A stretch of DNA of 64,000 nucleotides. It comes from Belnapia moabensis DSM 16746. GTDB lineage: Bacteria; Pseudomonadota; Alphaproteobacteria; Acetobacterales; Acetobacteraceae. Below the pieces are notes generated by a model. It had not been told where the DNA came from and searched no databases. It saw only the letters and a list, made by a program, of their open reading frames with translations. The translations under genes and the position numbers were made by a program. Of this stretch, positions 25,459-34,257 are shown one piece after another (within the stretch, counting starts at the first letter, position 1; the number at the start of each line of letters is the position of its first letter). The DNA lies in assembly GCF_000745835.1 (NCBI RefSeq), contig NZ_JQKB01000009.1:1-64000 (forward strand). The letters run 5' to 3'.

Positions 25459-27405
25459 TCACAGCGCGAAGCGCGTGCCCACCAGCAGGCTCCGCCCCGG
25501 CGTGAGGAAGCCGTTCGCCGGCTCCCACCGGCTGTTGCCGAGGTTGCGCGCCTCAAGGAAAACCGCTGCCTGCTCGAAGGCCTGCCAGGTGGCGGTGAGG
25601 TTCACCAGCGTCCCGGCCGGGTTGCTGCGGGCATAGGTGTAGCTGTTGCCCCCGTTGTCATAGGAGGCGAAGGCCGCCTCCGGGCTGCGCCCGTTGAAGA
25701 GCACCGTCGGCGCGATCACCAGCTTCGGCAACGGCGCTACCCGTGCGGTGATGCTCACCACATGTTCGGGCCGCCGCGGCAGCCGCCGGTCGGTGACGGC
25801 GTCGAAGGCCTCGGTGATGGTGCAGGCAGCCGTCGTTTCGAACCAGGTGGCCGGCCGCAGCGTCAGCCCCAGCTCCACGCCATGGATGCGGGCGCGGTCG
25901 ATATTCACCAGCGTGCTGAAGCCGCCATCGAAGTTGATCAGGTCCCGCACCCGGCTCTGGAAATAGGTGAAGCTCGGCGTGGCGAAGTTGGCGCGGCCGA
26001 AGGCGGGGATGTCCGTCTCGCTGCCGATCTCCCAGCCGGTGGAGCGCTCCGGCCGGAGTTCCGGATTGCCGCGGAAGAAGCCGGTGATGACGCCGAAGCG
26101 TTGATAGAGCGAGGGCGCCGCATAGCCCGTGCCCGCCGAAACCCGCAGCCGCGAGGCGATCTCCGGCACCGCCAGCACCGCGCCGACCCGCCAGGTGGTG
26201 GCGTCGGTGAAGCCCGTGGTCGCGTCGTGGCGGAGCCCCGCCGTCAGGTCGAGCCGGCCGAAGGCGCGGTATTGCAGCGTCGCATAGCCGCCCGTGCTGT
26301 GCTGGCTGGCATCCACCAGGGTCTGGAAGCCGGCGCCGCCGCTGCGGCTCCGCGCCTCCTCGCCTGTATGGGTCAGGCCGAAGCCGAGCGCCCCGTCATC
26401 GAGGGTGCCGAAGGCGGGCAGCCGCACCGTGTTGCCCCAGTCGAGCGTCGTGCGCGTGCCGCGGTAGAAGTCACGGGTGGTAGCGCTGCTGAGCCGGTCC
26501 GGCAGGTTGGAATAGGCGCGCCGGTCCTCGGTGGCGGCGACGCGCAGCCCGGTCGTCCAGGCCCCGTCGAGGAGGCGGGTCTGGCCGCGAAGCTGGCCGT
26601 AGTACCGGCGGTCCTCGCCCGAGTAATTCGGGTCGTCGTCGGGTATGTCGTCGAGGCCGGAATTAGTCTGCCGCCAGCGCAGCAGCGCCTCCACCCGGCT
26701 GCCCTCCGCCGGCGTCCAGCCGAGCCGCGCCGTGCCGAAGCCGCCGCGGAAGCCGTCCCGCTCGCCGAGCGAGCGTTCGAAGCGCGGCGCCGTGGCATTC
26801 GACCCCTCAGTCGACACCGACTGGCCGGAGACGAGGTAGTCGAAGGCGCCGACCGTGCCCGTCGCGCCAAGCCCGCTACGCAGCGTCCGCTGCGTGCCGC
26901 CGGCCAGTTCGCTATAGGGCTGGATGGCGCGGTCGGCCGGCGCCCGCCGCGTCACCAGGTTGATGACGCCGCCGACCGCCGAGGAGCCGTAGAGGGCGGA
27001 GGTCGGGCCGCGCAGCACCTTGATCCGCTCGATGTCGAAGAGCAGGTCATTGCCGAAGTTGAAGGCGCCGCTGGCCTCGGCCGGGTCGTTGAGCGGCACG
27101 CCGTCGAGCAGCACCAGCACCGCCCGCCCGGAATTGCCGCGCAGGAAGGCCGTGGTCTGCGCCCCGAGGCCACCGAGCGGCGCCAGCCTCACGCCCGGCA
27201 CGGAGACCAGCGCCTCGGCGAGCGACTGGTAGCCCCGCTCCTCGATCTGCTGGCGGGTGATGACAGTGACGGCGGCGGGCACGCGTTCGGCCGGGGCCGG
27301 TATGCGGGTGCCGGTGACGATGGTGTCGGGGATAGCGGTCTGGGCGCGGGCGTGGGTGGCGAGGGCGGCCAGGCCGCTCGCCAGGAACAGGGACAGGCGT
27401 CGCAT
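25459..27405 (-). CDS. btuB: BtuB-like TonB-dependent cobalamin receptor
   Basis: The 648-residue outer-membrane receptor has a signal peptide (about 1-21, ending HARA), a TonB-box-like DTIVTGTR (about 27-34), a plug domain with [11 protein letters not shown] and [20 protein letters not shown], and a barrel ending in a terminal LVGTRFAL. Most similar in length and plug to BtuB vitamin B12 receptors. The assignment is strongly supported by a cobalamin riboswitch in its leader at 27562-27752. No btuCDF or other B12 transport genes are adjacent. Confidence 0.92.
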   Translation of the reverse strand: MRRLSLFLASGLAALATHARAQTAIPDTIVTGTRIPAPAERVPAAVTVITRQQIEERGYQSLAEALVSVPGVRLAPLGGLGAQTTAFLRGNSGRAVLVLLDGVPLNDPAEASGAFNFGNDLLFDIERIKVLRGPTSALYGSSAVGGVINLVTRRAPADRAIQPYSELAGGTQRTLRSGLGATGTVGAFDYLVSGQSVSTEGSNATAPRFERSLGERDGFRGGFGTARLGWTPAEGSRVEALLRWRQTNSGLDDIPDDDPNYSGEDRRYYGQLRGQTRLLDGAWTTGLRVAATEDRRAYSNLPDRLSSATTRDFYRGTRTTLDWGNTVRLPAFGTLDDGALGFGLTHTGEEARSRSGGAGFQTLVDASQHSTGGYATLQYRAFGRLDLTAGLRHDATTGFTDATTWRVGAVLAVPEIASRLRVSAGTGYAAPSLYQRFGVITGFFRGNPELRPERSTGWEIGSETDIPAFGRANFATPSFTYFQSRVRDLINFDGGFSTLVNIDRARIHGVELGLTLRPATWFETTAACTITEAFDAVTDRRLPRRPEHVVSITARVAPLPKLVIAPTVLFNGRSPEAAFASYDNGGNSYTYARSNPAGTLVNLTATWQAFEQAAVFLEARNLGNSRWEPANGFLTPGRSLLVGTRFAL

Positions 27406-27561
27406 CGGGTCCTCCGAGTGCGCGTGACGACAGGGCCCCGGCCCGGCGAGCCGGATCGGGGCGGCGGACGTCGTTCCCGCAATCGGAGAGGCGCCGCGGG
27501 CCGCGGTGCCCCATGGTTCCGGTGCGCCGGTGCACCCCCGCCCGGCACGCGCGAGACAACT

Positions 27562-27752
27562 CTGCGTCGGCCGGTCTCCTGGCTCGCGGTGCGGGGCCTG
27601 GGCCCCCTGGGCTTTCCGCCTTCTCGCACTCCGCGGGGCGCAATGGCTTGTGGAAAGGCCTCACCGCCCACAGTTGCGAGGGCAGCCGCGGACCGGCGGG
27701 GCTGCCCCCGCCTGCCGCATTCCCGTTTCAGCCCTTGCAGGCCACCGGCGCA
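27562..27752 (-). promoter_or_regulatory. Cobalamin (B12) riboswitch
   Basis: Read on the minus strand, this leader has the conserved AdoCbl elements in order: GGTGGCC...CTGAAACGGGAATGCGG near the 5' end, CCGCGGCTGCCCTCGCAACT in the core, a B12-box-like AAGCCATTGC, GAAGGCGGAAAGCC, and the 3' block GAGCCAGGAGACCGGCC at 27569-27585. It should repress btuB and probably ynfA when cobalamin is plentiful. About 156 bases lie between it and the btuB ATG and would hold the expression platform; no clear terminator with a T-run was seen, so control may act on translation. Confidence 0.93.
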
Positions 27753-27795
27753 TGCCGGCTCCCTAGCAGGGATTGCCCGGTGTGGGCAGCCGGGA

Positions 27796-28452
27796 TCAGA
27801 AGATCCAGCCCAGCGCCTGGACGCCGAGCCAGCAGACGATGGTGAGCACCGCCGTGGCGAAGATGCAGCCGGCGACGGTCAGCCCGACGCCCCAGGCCAT
27901 CACCCGGTTGTCGTGCTCGACGAGGCCGAGCGCCATGACGATATTGCCGAAGGCAGGTGGGCCGTTGGTGCCTGGCCCCGGCAGGATCAGCATCAGCGCC
28001 ACATAGGCGGTGAGCCAGCCGAAGATGCGGTCGCCGAAGGGCGAGGTGAAGAAGCCCGGCCGCGGCCGCACATAAGTCTCGATCCGCGCCATCCACTTGG
28101 AGTCGCCGGCGGTCAGCCGCAGCAGGTCCGTCCGCTTCACGCTCTGCCGGGCGATGAAGGCCGGCAGCTTCGGCGTCCGTCGCCCGAGCCCCATCTGGAT
28201 GCCGAGCAGCAGCACCGGCAGGCCGAAGACCGAGGCCATGCCCGGCAGCAGCGAGGGCAGCAGCAGCAGCAGGATCAGGAGTCCGAAGGCGCGGTCACCG
28301 AAGGCCTCGGCCATCTCGCCGAGGGTGATGCGCTCGCCCGGGAACCGCGCGGCCACCTCCGCCACGATGCGGGAGATGGGGGCACCTGCCCCATGCGCGC
28401 AGCTTTCCTTGGCCGGCAGGCCGACCGGCGGCGCGTCGAGGTGTCCATCCAT
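27796..28452 (-). CDS. ExoD family membrane protein
   Basis: The 218-residue protein matches ExoD (exopolysaccharide synthesis, ExoD): an N-terminal amphipathic part with GERITLGEMAEAFGDRAFG, then hydrophobic segments near 55-85 and 140-215 around a loop with KRTDLLRLTAGD and RPRPGFFTSPFGDRIFGW. ExoD proteins are inner-membrane proteins of uncertain activity, linked to exopolysaccharide and alkali sensitivity in rhizobia. No polysaccharide genes are adjacent. It lies upstream of the riboswitch on the same strand; the gap of about 43 bases to the riboswitch suggests btuB has its own promoter there or reads through. Confidence 0.85.
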   Translation of the reverse strand: MDGHLDAPPVGLPAKESCAHGAGAPISRIVAEVAARFPGERITLGEMAEAFGDRAFGLLILLLLLPSLLPGMASVFGLPVLLLGIQMGLGRRTPKLPAFIARQSVKRTDLLRLTAGDSKWMARIETYVRPRPGFFTSPFGDRIFGWLTAYVALMLILPGPGTNGPPAFGNIVMALGLVEHDNRVMAWGVGLTVAGCIFATAVLTIVCWLGVQALGWIF

Positions 28453-28612
28453 GTGCGGTCAGTGGTCCCTTCGATCCCAGACGTCGTGAGAAGCCCAGCC
28501 CGCCACCCAATTGAGGAAGGGTGTGTCACGGCAGCCGCATCCTAGGGAAAGAATGCGCATCATGCACCGGGATTTTCGCGCGAAGCTGGACACCGGTGCG
28601 TGCCCGGCACGG

Positions 28613-29416
28613 TTACGCTCCGGTGAAGGCAGGCTTGCGCTTCTCCATGAAGGCGCGCCGGCCCTCGCGGTAGTCGCTGCTGTCGAAGCAGGCGGCCATG
28701 GCGGCCTGAAGCTTCGCCATGTCCCGCTCCGACCGGTCCATCAGCACGGCCTTCACCGTCTGCTTGTTGGTGCCGAGGGAGAGTGGGGCATTCGCGGCCA
28801 TGGTCGCGGCCAGCTTCGCCACTGTCTCCTCCAGCTGGTCCACGGGGACGACCTTGTTCACGAGGCCCATCCGCTCTGCCTCGCGGGCGTCGAAGCGCTC
28901 GCCGGTCATCAGGATCATATGGGCATGGGCCGGGCCGACGAGGTCCACCAGGGCGCGGACCATGTCGAAGCCATAGGCGATGCCGAGCTTCGCTGCCGGG
29001 ATGCCGAACTGGCTGTCCTCGGACGCGATGCGGATATCTGTCGACATGGCGATGCCCAGGCCGCCGCCCATGCAGAAGCCCCTGATCTGCGCGATCACCG
29101 GCTTGCGATAGGCGGCGAGCTTGGCGCGGCCCGCGCTGGTCAGCTTCTCGTATTCGCGTTGGGCATCGGCATTGGCGCGGTTCTTCTCGAACTGGCTGAT
29201 ATCGGCGCCCGAGACGAAGGCCTTGTCGCCTGCGCCCTGGAGGATGACGCAGCGCACCGCCGCATCCTCGGCGAAGAGGTCGAGCGCCTCGGCCATGCCG
29301 TTCCACATGTCGACCGACATGGCGTTGCGCTTCTCGGGCTGGTTGAACACCACCCGGCCGACGCCCCCCTCGCTACTGGCGAGGATCTTCCCTGCGGCGA
29401 ATTCCATTTGGCTCAT
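28613..29416 (-). CDS. Enoyl-CoA hydratase/isomerase family protein
   Basis: The 267-residue crotonase-fold protein shows the oxyanion-hole segments DKAFVSGADISQF (about 64-76) and RGFCMGGGLGIAMSTDIRIA (about 112-131), and FGIPAAKLGIAYG. Such enzymes hydrate enoyl-CoA thioesters or do related chemistry. Its ATG overlaps the stop of the CoA-transferase gene (ATGA), so the two probably act in one acyl-CoA route: CoA activation by transfer and then crotonase chemistry. The substrate is unknown. Confidence 0.88.
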   Translation of the reverse strand: MSQMEFAAGKILASSEGGVGRVVFNQPEKRNAMSVDMWNGMAEALDLFAEDAAVRCVILQGAGDKAFVSGADISQFEKNRANADAQREYEKLTSAGRAKLAAYRKPVIAQIRGFCMGGGLGIAMSTDIRIASEDSQFGIPAAKLGIAYGFDMVRALVDLVGPAHAHMILMTGERFDAREAERMGLVNKVVPVDQLEETVAKLAATMAANAPLSLGTNKQTVKAVLMDRSERDMAKLQAAMAACFDSSDYREGRRAFMEKRKPAFTGA

Positions 29417-30624
29417 CCGAGCGCCCCCTTGGCCTTCAGCTCTTCGATCTCAGCCTCGGAGAGCCCGGCCTCGGCCAGGATCTCCGCCCCATGCTCGCCG
29501 AGCGCCGGCACGTCGCGGTAGACGCCGGTCTCCAGCCCTTCGATGTTCAGCGGGTTGGCGACGACATTGATGTTGCCCCGGCTGCGATGGTGCATCGGCA
29601 TCGCCATCTCCAGGTGCTGCACCTGCGGGTCGGCGAAGACCTCGGCGATGTCGTTGACCGGGCCGCAGGGGATGCCGGCCTCCTCCAGCCGCTCGATCCA
29701 CCATTCGCTCGGCTGGGTGCGGGTGACCTCGGCGATGGTGGCGTTCACCCGCGCGCGGTCCTTGCTGCGGCCCCCGGGCGTCTGCCATTCCGGCACCGCG
29801 AGCCATTCCTCATGGCCGGCCGCCTTGCAGAAATTGGTCCAGAGCTTGGGCGTGGAGGCGGCGATGTTGATCGGCTTGTCGGAGGTCGGGAAGACGCCCA
29901 TCGGGATGTTGACGGGATGGTCGTTGCCCGCCTGGCCAGCCACCTCGCCATCCATCAGGTAGCGGCTGGCCTGGAAGTCCAGCATGAAAACTTGGGCTTC
30001 GAGCAGCGAGGTGTGGACATAGCCGCCGCGCCCCGTCCGCTCCCGGTCGAAGAGCTTCAGCATGATGCCGAAGGCCAGCAGGTTGCCCGCCGTCAGGTCG
30101 TTGATGGGAATGCCGACGCGCATCGGCCCGCGCCCCGGCTCGCCGGTGATGCTCATCAACCCGCCCATGCCCTGGGCGATCTGGTCCACGCCGCCGCGCT
30201 TGGAATAGGGCCCCGTCTGGCCGAAGCCGGAGATCGAGGCATAGACCAGCCGCGGATTGAGCGGAGCCAGGTCTTCATAGGCGATCTTCAGACGGTGCTT
30301 CACCTGCATCCGCATGTTCTCGACGACGACATCGGCGGTCGCCGCGAGCTTGAGGAAGGCGGCATGGCCGGCCGGGTTCTTGAGGTCGAGGGCGATGCCG
30401 CGCTTGTTGCGGTGGAGGTTCACGCTGTCGAACCCGTCGCGCGCGCCGGCCAGCGCGTCGGCGGTGCTCGGCGGCTCGATGCGGATGACGTCGGCACCCC
30501 AGTCGGCCAGGTGCCGCACGCAGGTCGGGCCGGCCCGGGCCAGGGTCAGGTCCAGCACGCGGATGCCGGCGAGCGGCAGCCGGGTCTCGGCCATCAGCTT
30601 CGGGTCGATCGGACTTTCGGGCAT
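29413..30624 (-). CDS. CaiB/BaiF family III CoA-transferase
   Basis: The 403-residue enzyme has the N-terminal IRVLDLTLARAGPT and HLADWGADVIRIEPP motifs, and the region GPMRVGIPINDLTAGNLLAF containing the conserved catalytic Asp of the family. It moves CoA between carboxylic acids such as carnitine, formate/oxalate or aromatic acids; the acids here are not known. A long C-terminal domain contains GPVNDIAEVFADPQVQ, typical of CaiB/BaiF. It heads a two-gene unit with the enoyl-CoA hydratase. Confidence 0.9.
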   Translation of the reverse strand: MPESPIDPKLMAETRLPLAGIRVLDLTLARAGPTCVRHLADWGADVIRIEPPSTADALAGARDGFDSVNLHRNKRGIALDLKNPAGHAAFLKLAATADVVVENMRMQVKHRLKIAYEDLAPLNPRLVYASISGFGQTGPYSKRGGVDQIAQGMGGLMSITGEPGRGPMRVGIPINDLTAGNLLAFGIMLKLFDRERTGRGGYVHTSLLEAQVFMLDFQASRYLMDGEVAGQAGNDHPVNIPMGVFPTSDKPINIAASTPKLWTNFCKAAGHEEWLAVPEWQTPGGRSKDRARVNATIAEVTRTQPSEWWIERLEEAGIPCGPVNDIAEVFADPQVQHLEMAMPMHHRSRGNINVVANPLNIEGLETGVYRDVPALGEHGAEILAEAGLSEAEIEELKAKGALG

Positions 30625-30652
30625 CGGCGTTCCTCCCCGCGGTCGGAGGAGA

Positions 30653-31402
30653 CTAGGCCGGGTTCGTCGGCAGGGCCAGGGCAGGGGAGGCTGGGCGTGC
30701 CTGCCGCGCCTGCCCCTCGGGGCAGAGGTCGAGCAGCACGCAGCGTCCGCAGGCCGGTCCGCGGAAAAAGCAGCAGCGCTGGCCGTGGCGCATCATCATC
30801 TGGTGGTTGTCGTAGAACTGCTGCGCGTCCCACTCCGCCGGCAGCTGCGCCGCCAGCACCGCATGCGACGGCCCGACAGGCAAGGTGGCGGGGATCAGCC
30901 CGAGCCGCGCCGCCACCCGGTGGTGATGGCTGTCGACCGGCAGGGCCCGCCGCCGCAGGTTGCTGAAGGAGAGCACGGCCGCCGCCGTCTTCGGCCCGAC
31001 GCCGGGCAGGGCGGCAAGCCAGGCCTCCGCCTCCACATCATCCATCGCTTCGAGATGCGAGAGGTCGAGGCTGCCGCGCCGTTCGGTCAGCGCCCGCAGC
31101 GTCCGTTGCAGCGCGGGCGCCTTGGCCTCGGGCCAGGTGACGCCGGCGATGGCGGCTTCCACCGCGGCGACCGGGGCGTCCCGCACTGCCTCCCACTCGG
31201 GGAAGGTCCGGCGCAGGCTCTCATAGGCCCGGGCGCTGTCGCGGTTCTTGGTCCGGTGCGAGAGCAGGGAGGAGACCAGCTCCGAGACCGGGTCGAGGGC
31301 GTGGAAGTAGTTCACCGGGCACCCGTATTCGGCGCAGAGCAGCCGGTGCGCCTCCAGCGCCAGGGCACATTTCGTGGGATCGGGCAAAAGGGACCGGGCC
31401 AT
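30653..31402 (-). CDS. Endonuclease III-like DNA glycosylase with 4Fe-4S cluster
   Basis: The 249-residue HhH-GPD protein has the helix-hairpin-helix LPGVGPKTAAAVL with the catalytic lysine (Lys138), the catalytic aspartate in LPVDSHHHRVAARLG (Asp157), and four C-terminal cysteines spaced C-x6-C-x2-C-x5-C (211, 218, 221, 227) for the iron-sulfur cluster. It removes oxidised bases in base excision repair and can also cut the strand. The N-terminus resembles Nth only loosely (SSLLSHRTKNRDS in place of the usual LSAQTTD), so it is a divergent paralogue rather than certain Nth. Confidence 0.87.
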   Translation of the reverse strand: MARSLLPDPTKCALALEAHRLLCAEYGCPVNYFHALDPVSELVSSLLSHRTKNRDSARAYESLRRTFPEWEAVRDAPVAAVEAAIAGVTWPEAKAPALQRTLRALTERRGSLDLSHLEAMDDVEAEAWLAALPGVGPKTAAAVLSFSNLRRRALPVDSHHHRVAARLGLIPATLPVGPSHAVLAAQLPAEWDAQQFYDNHQMMMRHGQRCCFFRGPACGRCVLLDLCPEGQARQARPASPALALPTNPA

Positions 31403-31435
31403 CGCCTCAAAACGGCCATGGCCCGCGCCGGATGC

Positions 31436-32392
31436 CTATTCCGGCTGGAAATTCGCTGCCCGGAGCAGCGCCGTGTTCCGCCGGAGATCCGACTCGATAT
31501 AGGCGGCGAACTCGGCCGGGCTCTCCTGCACTGGCTCGAAGCCAAGCTCGGTCAGCCGCTGCACCACGGCCGGCTCCGCCATTCCGTCGCGCAGTGCCGC
31601 ATTCATCCGTCCGACGATCTCCGCCGGCATGCCTCTCGGCCCCCAGGCGCCATACCAGGAGAAGAATTCCAGTCCGGGCATCCCGACCTCCGCCACGGTC
31701 GGAATCTCGGGCGCAATGGGGCTTCGCGCCGCGCGGGTGATGGCCAGGGCCCGCACCTGCCCGCCGCGCGCCAGCGGCAGGGTGGCGAGAATCGGGTCCA
31801 GCATCAGCTGGACGTTGCCCGCCGCAATGTCGGCCAGCGCCGGCGCCGAGCCGCGATAGGGCACCATCGGGATGTCGAGCCCCGCCCGCCGGTTGAACTC
31901 GATGGAGGCGAGGTGCCCCGCCGCCCCGAGCGCCGAGACGCCGAAGCTCCAGGCGCCGGGTGATCGCCTCGCCGCCTCCACCACCGCCGGGATACTCGCC
32001 TCGGGCCGCCCCGGGTTGGTCACCAGCAACAACGGTCCCTGCCCGGTGCGGGCGATGGGGGTGAAGTCCGCCACCGGGTCATAGGGGACGCTCTTCAACA
32101 CCTGGCGTCCCATGACATGGACCGATGCCGTGAGCAGGATCGTGGTGCCGTCCGGTGCCGCCTGGGCGACCGCCGCGCCGCCGACGGTGCCGCTGCCGCC
32201 CGGCCGGTTCTCCGGCACCACGGGCACGCCGAGCCGTTCGGAGAGCTTCTGCGCCGCCAGCCGCGACATCGCATCCGTCGCGCCGCCGGGCGTGTAGGGG
32301 ATGACGGCGCGGATCGGCCGGTTCGGCCAGGGAGACTGGGCGAGCGCCGGGCTGGCGAGCAGGGGTAGCGTCAGCAGCGTGCGGCGTCGCAT
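31436..32392 (-). CDS. Bug-type (TctC) tripartite tricarboxylate transporter substrate-binding protein
   Basis: The 318-residue periplasmic binding protein has a signal peptide RRRTLLTLPLLASPALAQ at the N-terminus, then WPNRPIRAVIPYTPGGATD, the NRPGGSGTVGG loop and MVPYRGSAPALADIAAGN, all typical Bug motifs. Ligands are usually carboxylates. Membrane partners TctAB are not adjacent, as is common for orphan Bug proteins. The ATG at 32392 is chosen because GAAGG lies about ten bases upstream; earlier in-frame ATGs at 32410 and 32422 would add 6-10 residues before the signal peptide. Confidence 0.9.
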   Translation of the reverse strand: MRRRTLLTLPLLASPALAQSPWPNRPIRAVIPYTPGGATDAMSRLAAQKLSERLGVPVVPENRPGGSGTVGGAAVAQAAPDGTTILLTASVHVMGRQVLKSVPYDPVADFTPIARTGQGPLLLVTNPGRPEASIPAVVEAARRSPGAWSFGVSALGAAGHLASIEFNRRAGLDIPMVPYRGSAPALADIAAGNVQLMLDPILATLPLARGGQVRALAITRAARSPIAPEIPTVAEVGMPGLEFFSWYGAWGPRGMPAEIVGRMNAALRDGMAEPAVVQRLTELGFEPVQESPAEFAAYIESDLRRNTALLRAANFQPE

Positions 32393-32462
32393 CGGCGGAA
32401 GGGCCTTCATAGTGCGGCGCACACTATAGAAGTGTCGTTCCGCCCCGCGCTATGGCTGCGGG

Positions 32463-33107
32463 ATGGAGCCCGTGGACCTCGCCCTCTGCCTCGCCATCGA
32501 TGTCTCGGCGAGCGTCAATTACGACGAGTTCGGCCTGATGATCGGCGGCCTCGCCGGGGCCTTCCGGGAGCCCGACATCGCCGCCGCCTGCGCCGCCGGC
32601 CCGCGCGGCGCCATCGCGGCCTGCGCCCTGTTCTGGTCGGTTGGCAGTGATCTGGCCGTGCCCTGGGCCCGCATCGACGGGCCTGCCGCCGCCGAGGCCA
32701 TGGCCGTCGCACTGGAGAATGCCCCGCGCCTGCCCGGCCCCGGCGCCACGGCGTTGGGCGATGGGATGGCGGCGGGCCTCGCCCTGCTCGCCCGCTGCCC
32801 GGCCGAGGCAACGCGCCTCGCCCTCGACGTCTCCGGGGATGGACGGAACAACCGCGGGCGGGAGCCGGGGCCGGTGCGCGATATCGGCGTGGCGGCCGGC
32901 GTCACCATCAATGGCCTCGCGGTGCTGAACGAGGAGCCGGACCTGCTGGAGCACTACCGCGCCGAGGTGATCGGCGGGCCGGGGAGCTTCGCCATGGCTT
33001 GCCCGGACTATGCCGCCTTCGCCGCCGCGATGCGGGAAAAGCTGCGACGGGAAATCGGCGGCCTTCTGTTGTCGCGGGCGGATCGGGTATACATCACCAA
33101 GGCTTGA
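32463..33107 (+). CDS. DUF1194 (VWA-like) domain protein
   Basis: The 214-residue protein has the DUF1194 pattern with a MIDAS-like start, LCLAIDVSASVNYDEF, near residue 9, the LPGPGATALGDGMA segment and LDVSGDGRNNRG (about 121-132). Most relatives carry a signal peptide and are periplasmic. Here the domain begins within the first ten residues and no secretion signal is visible, so it may be cytosolic or the true start may be missed. The frame ends just before the aminotransferase gene. Function unknown. Confidence 0.85.
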   Translation: MEPVDLALCLAIDVSASVNYDEFGLMIGGLAGAFREPDIAAACAAGPRGAIAACALFWSVGSDLAVPWARIDGPAAAEAMAVALENAPRLPGPGATALGDGMAAGLALLARCPAEATRLALDVSGDGRNNRGREPGPVRDIGVAAGVTINGLAVLNEEPDLLEHYRAEVIGGPGSFAMACPDYAAFAAAMREKLRREIGGLLLSRADRVYITKA

Positions 33108-33119
33108 AGGTGCTTGTTC

Positions 33120-34235
33120 ATGTTGCTGCTGATCCCCGGCCCGGTGCAGACCCGTCCCGAGACCCGCGCCGCCATGGCCCAGGACATCGCCCCCTGGGAC
33201 AACGATTTCCGCCCGGTCTATGCCGAGATCCGCGAGCGCGTCCGCGCCATCGCCGGGGGGCAGGAGGGGGTGCATGCCACCCTGCCGCTGCAGGGCTGTG
33301 GGCACTTCATCATGGAGGCGGCGATCCGCACCTTCATCCCGGCCGGCGGCAAGGTGCTGATCCCGCAGAATGGCGCCTATGCCGACCGCGCCGTGCGCCT
33401 CGCCACGGAATGCGGCCGACAGGTCGTCGCCCTGCCGGGACCTGATACCCGGCCAGTCACGGGAGAGGAGATCGACACGGCGCTGGCCGCCGACCCCGCC
33501 ATCACCCACGTCGCCGTGGTGCATCACGAGACGGGCAGCGGCATGGTGAACGACCCGGAGGTGATCGGCCCCGTGGTCCGCAAGCATGGCCGGCGGCTGA
33601 TCCTCGATAGCGTCTCCGCCTTCGGCGCGCTGCCGGTCGACCTCTCGGCGCATCCGGAGATCGACGTGGTGCTCTTCACCTCGGGCAAGTGCCTCGAGGG
33701 GCTGCCCGGCATCGGCTTCGCGGTCGCGCGGGTCGACAGCGTGACGGCGGCGGCGGGCAATGCCGGCTCCTGGTCCTTCGACCTCTCGGATATCTACCAG
33801 CATGCGCTGCGTGCCGGGTGGGGCAGCTTCCGCTTCACTCCACCTGTCCAGGCGCTGATGGCCTTCCGCACCGCGCTCGACCTCTACGATGCCGAGGGTG
33901 GCCAACCCGCCCGCCTCGCCCGCTACCGTGAGAACGCCCGCATCCTGTACGATGGGCTACGCGGCATGGGCCTCACGCCCTATCTGGAGCCGCGGCACCA
34001 GGGGCCGGTGATCGTCACCACCCACCAGCCGGCCGATCCGCACTTCGCGCTGCAGCCCTTCGTCGATGCGCTGAAGGCGCGAGGCGTGCTGATCAGCAAC
34101 TTCCACAATACCACGGTGCCGACCTTCCGCATCGGCTGCATCGGCGCCGTCACGCCGGAGGACATGCGCCGTGCCGTTGCTGCGATCGGCGGCGCGCTGG
34201 AAGACCTCGGCGTGCGGCAGCGCGAGGCGGCGTGA
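33120..34235 (+). CDS. Class V aminotransferase, PhnW-like (2-aminoethylphosphonate:pyruvate type)
   Basis: The 371-residue PLP enzyme starts MLLLIPGPVQTRPETRAAMA and continues DIAPWDNDFRPVYAEIRERV, close to the start of PhnW. The PLP lysine is probably in FTSGKCLEGLPGIGFAVAR. PhnW converts 2-aminoethylphosphonate and pyruvate to phosphonoacetaldehyde and alanine. Serine- or alanine-glyoxylate aminotransferases are alternatives. No phnX, phnA/phnY or phosphonate transporter is adjacent. The ATG at 33120 has GAAGGTG nearby and is preferred to a TTG at 33114. It lies 12 bases after the DUF1194 stop. Confidence 0.82.
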   Translation: MLLLIPGPVQTRPETRAAMAQDIAPWDNDFRPVYAEIRERVRAIAGGQEGVHATLPLQGCGHFIMEAAIRTFIPAGGKVLIPQNGAYADRAVRLATECGRQVVALPGPDTRPVTGEEIDTALAADPAITHVAVVHHETGSGMVNDPEVIGPVVRKHGRRLILDSVSAFGALPVDLSAHPEIDVVLFTSGKCLEGLPGIGFAVARVDSVTAAAGNAGSWSFDLSDIYQHALRAGWGSFRFTPPVQALMAFRTALDLYDAEGGQPARLARYRENARILYDGLRGMGLTPYLEPRHQGPVIVTTHQPADPHFALQPFVDALKARGVLISNFHNTTVPTFRIGCIGAVTPEDMRRAVAAIGGALEDLGVRQREAA

Positions 34236-34245
34236 ACCGCCTCGT
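34224..34245. terminator. Possible bidirectional hairpin between convergent genes
   Basis: A perfect eight-base-pair stem CGAGGCGG / CCGCCTCG with a six-base loop lies across the stop codon of the PhnW-like gene, 13 bases before the end of the convergent OmpW gene. There is no T-run on either side, so termination efficiency is doubtful. Confidence 0.35.
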
Positions 34246-34257
34246 GCGTGGCCTGCC

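Noticed and set aside
25237..28545. 1102-codon plus-strand frame across ynfA, btuB, the riboswitch and exoD
   Set aside because: It is Arg/Gly/Pro-rich without motifs, and it crosses a riboswitch and three well-supported minus-strand genes.
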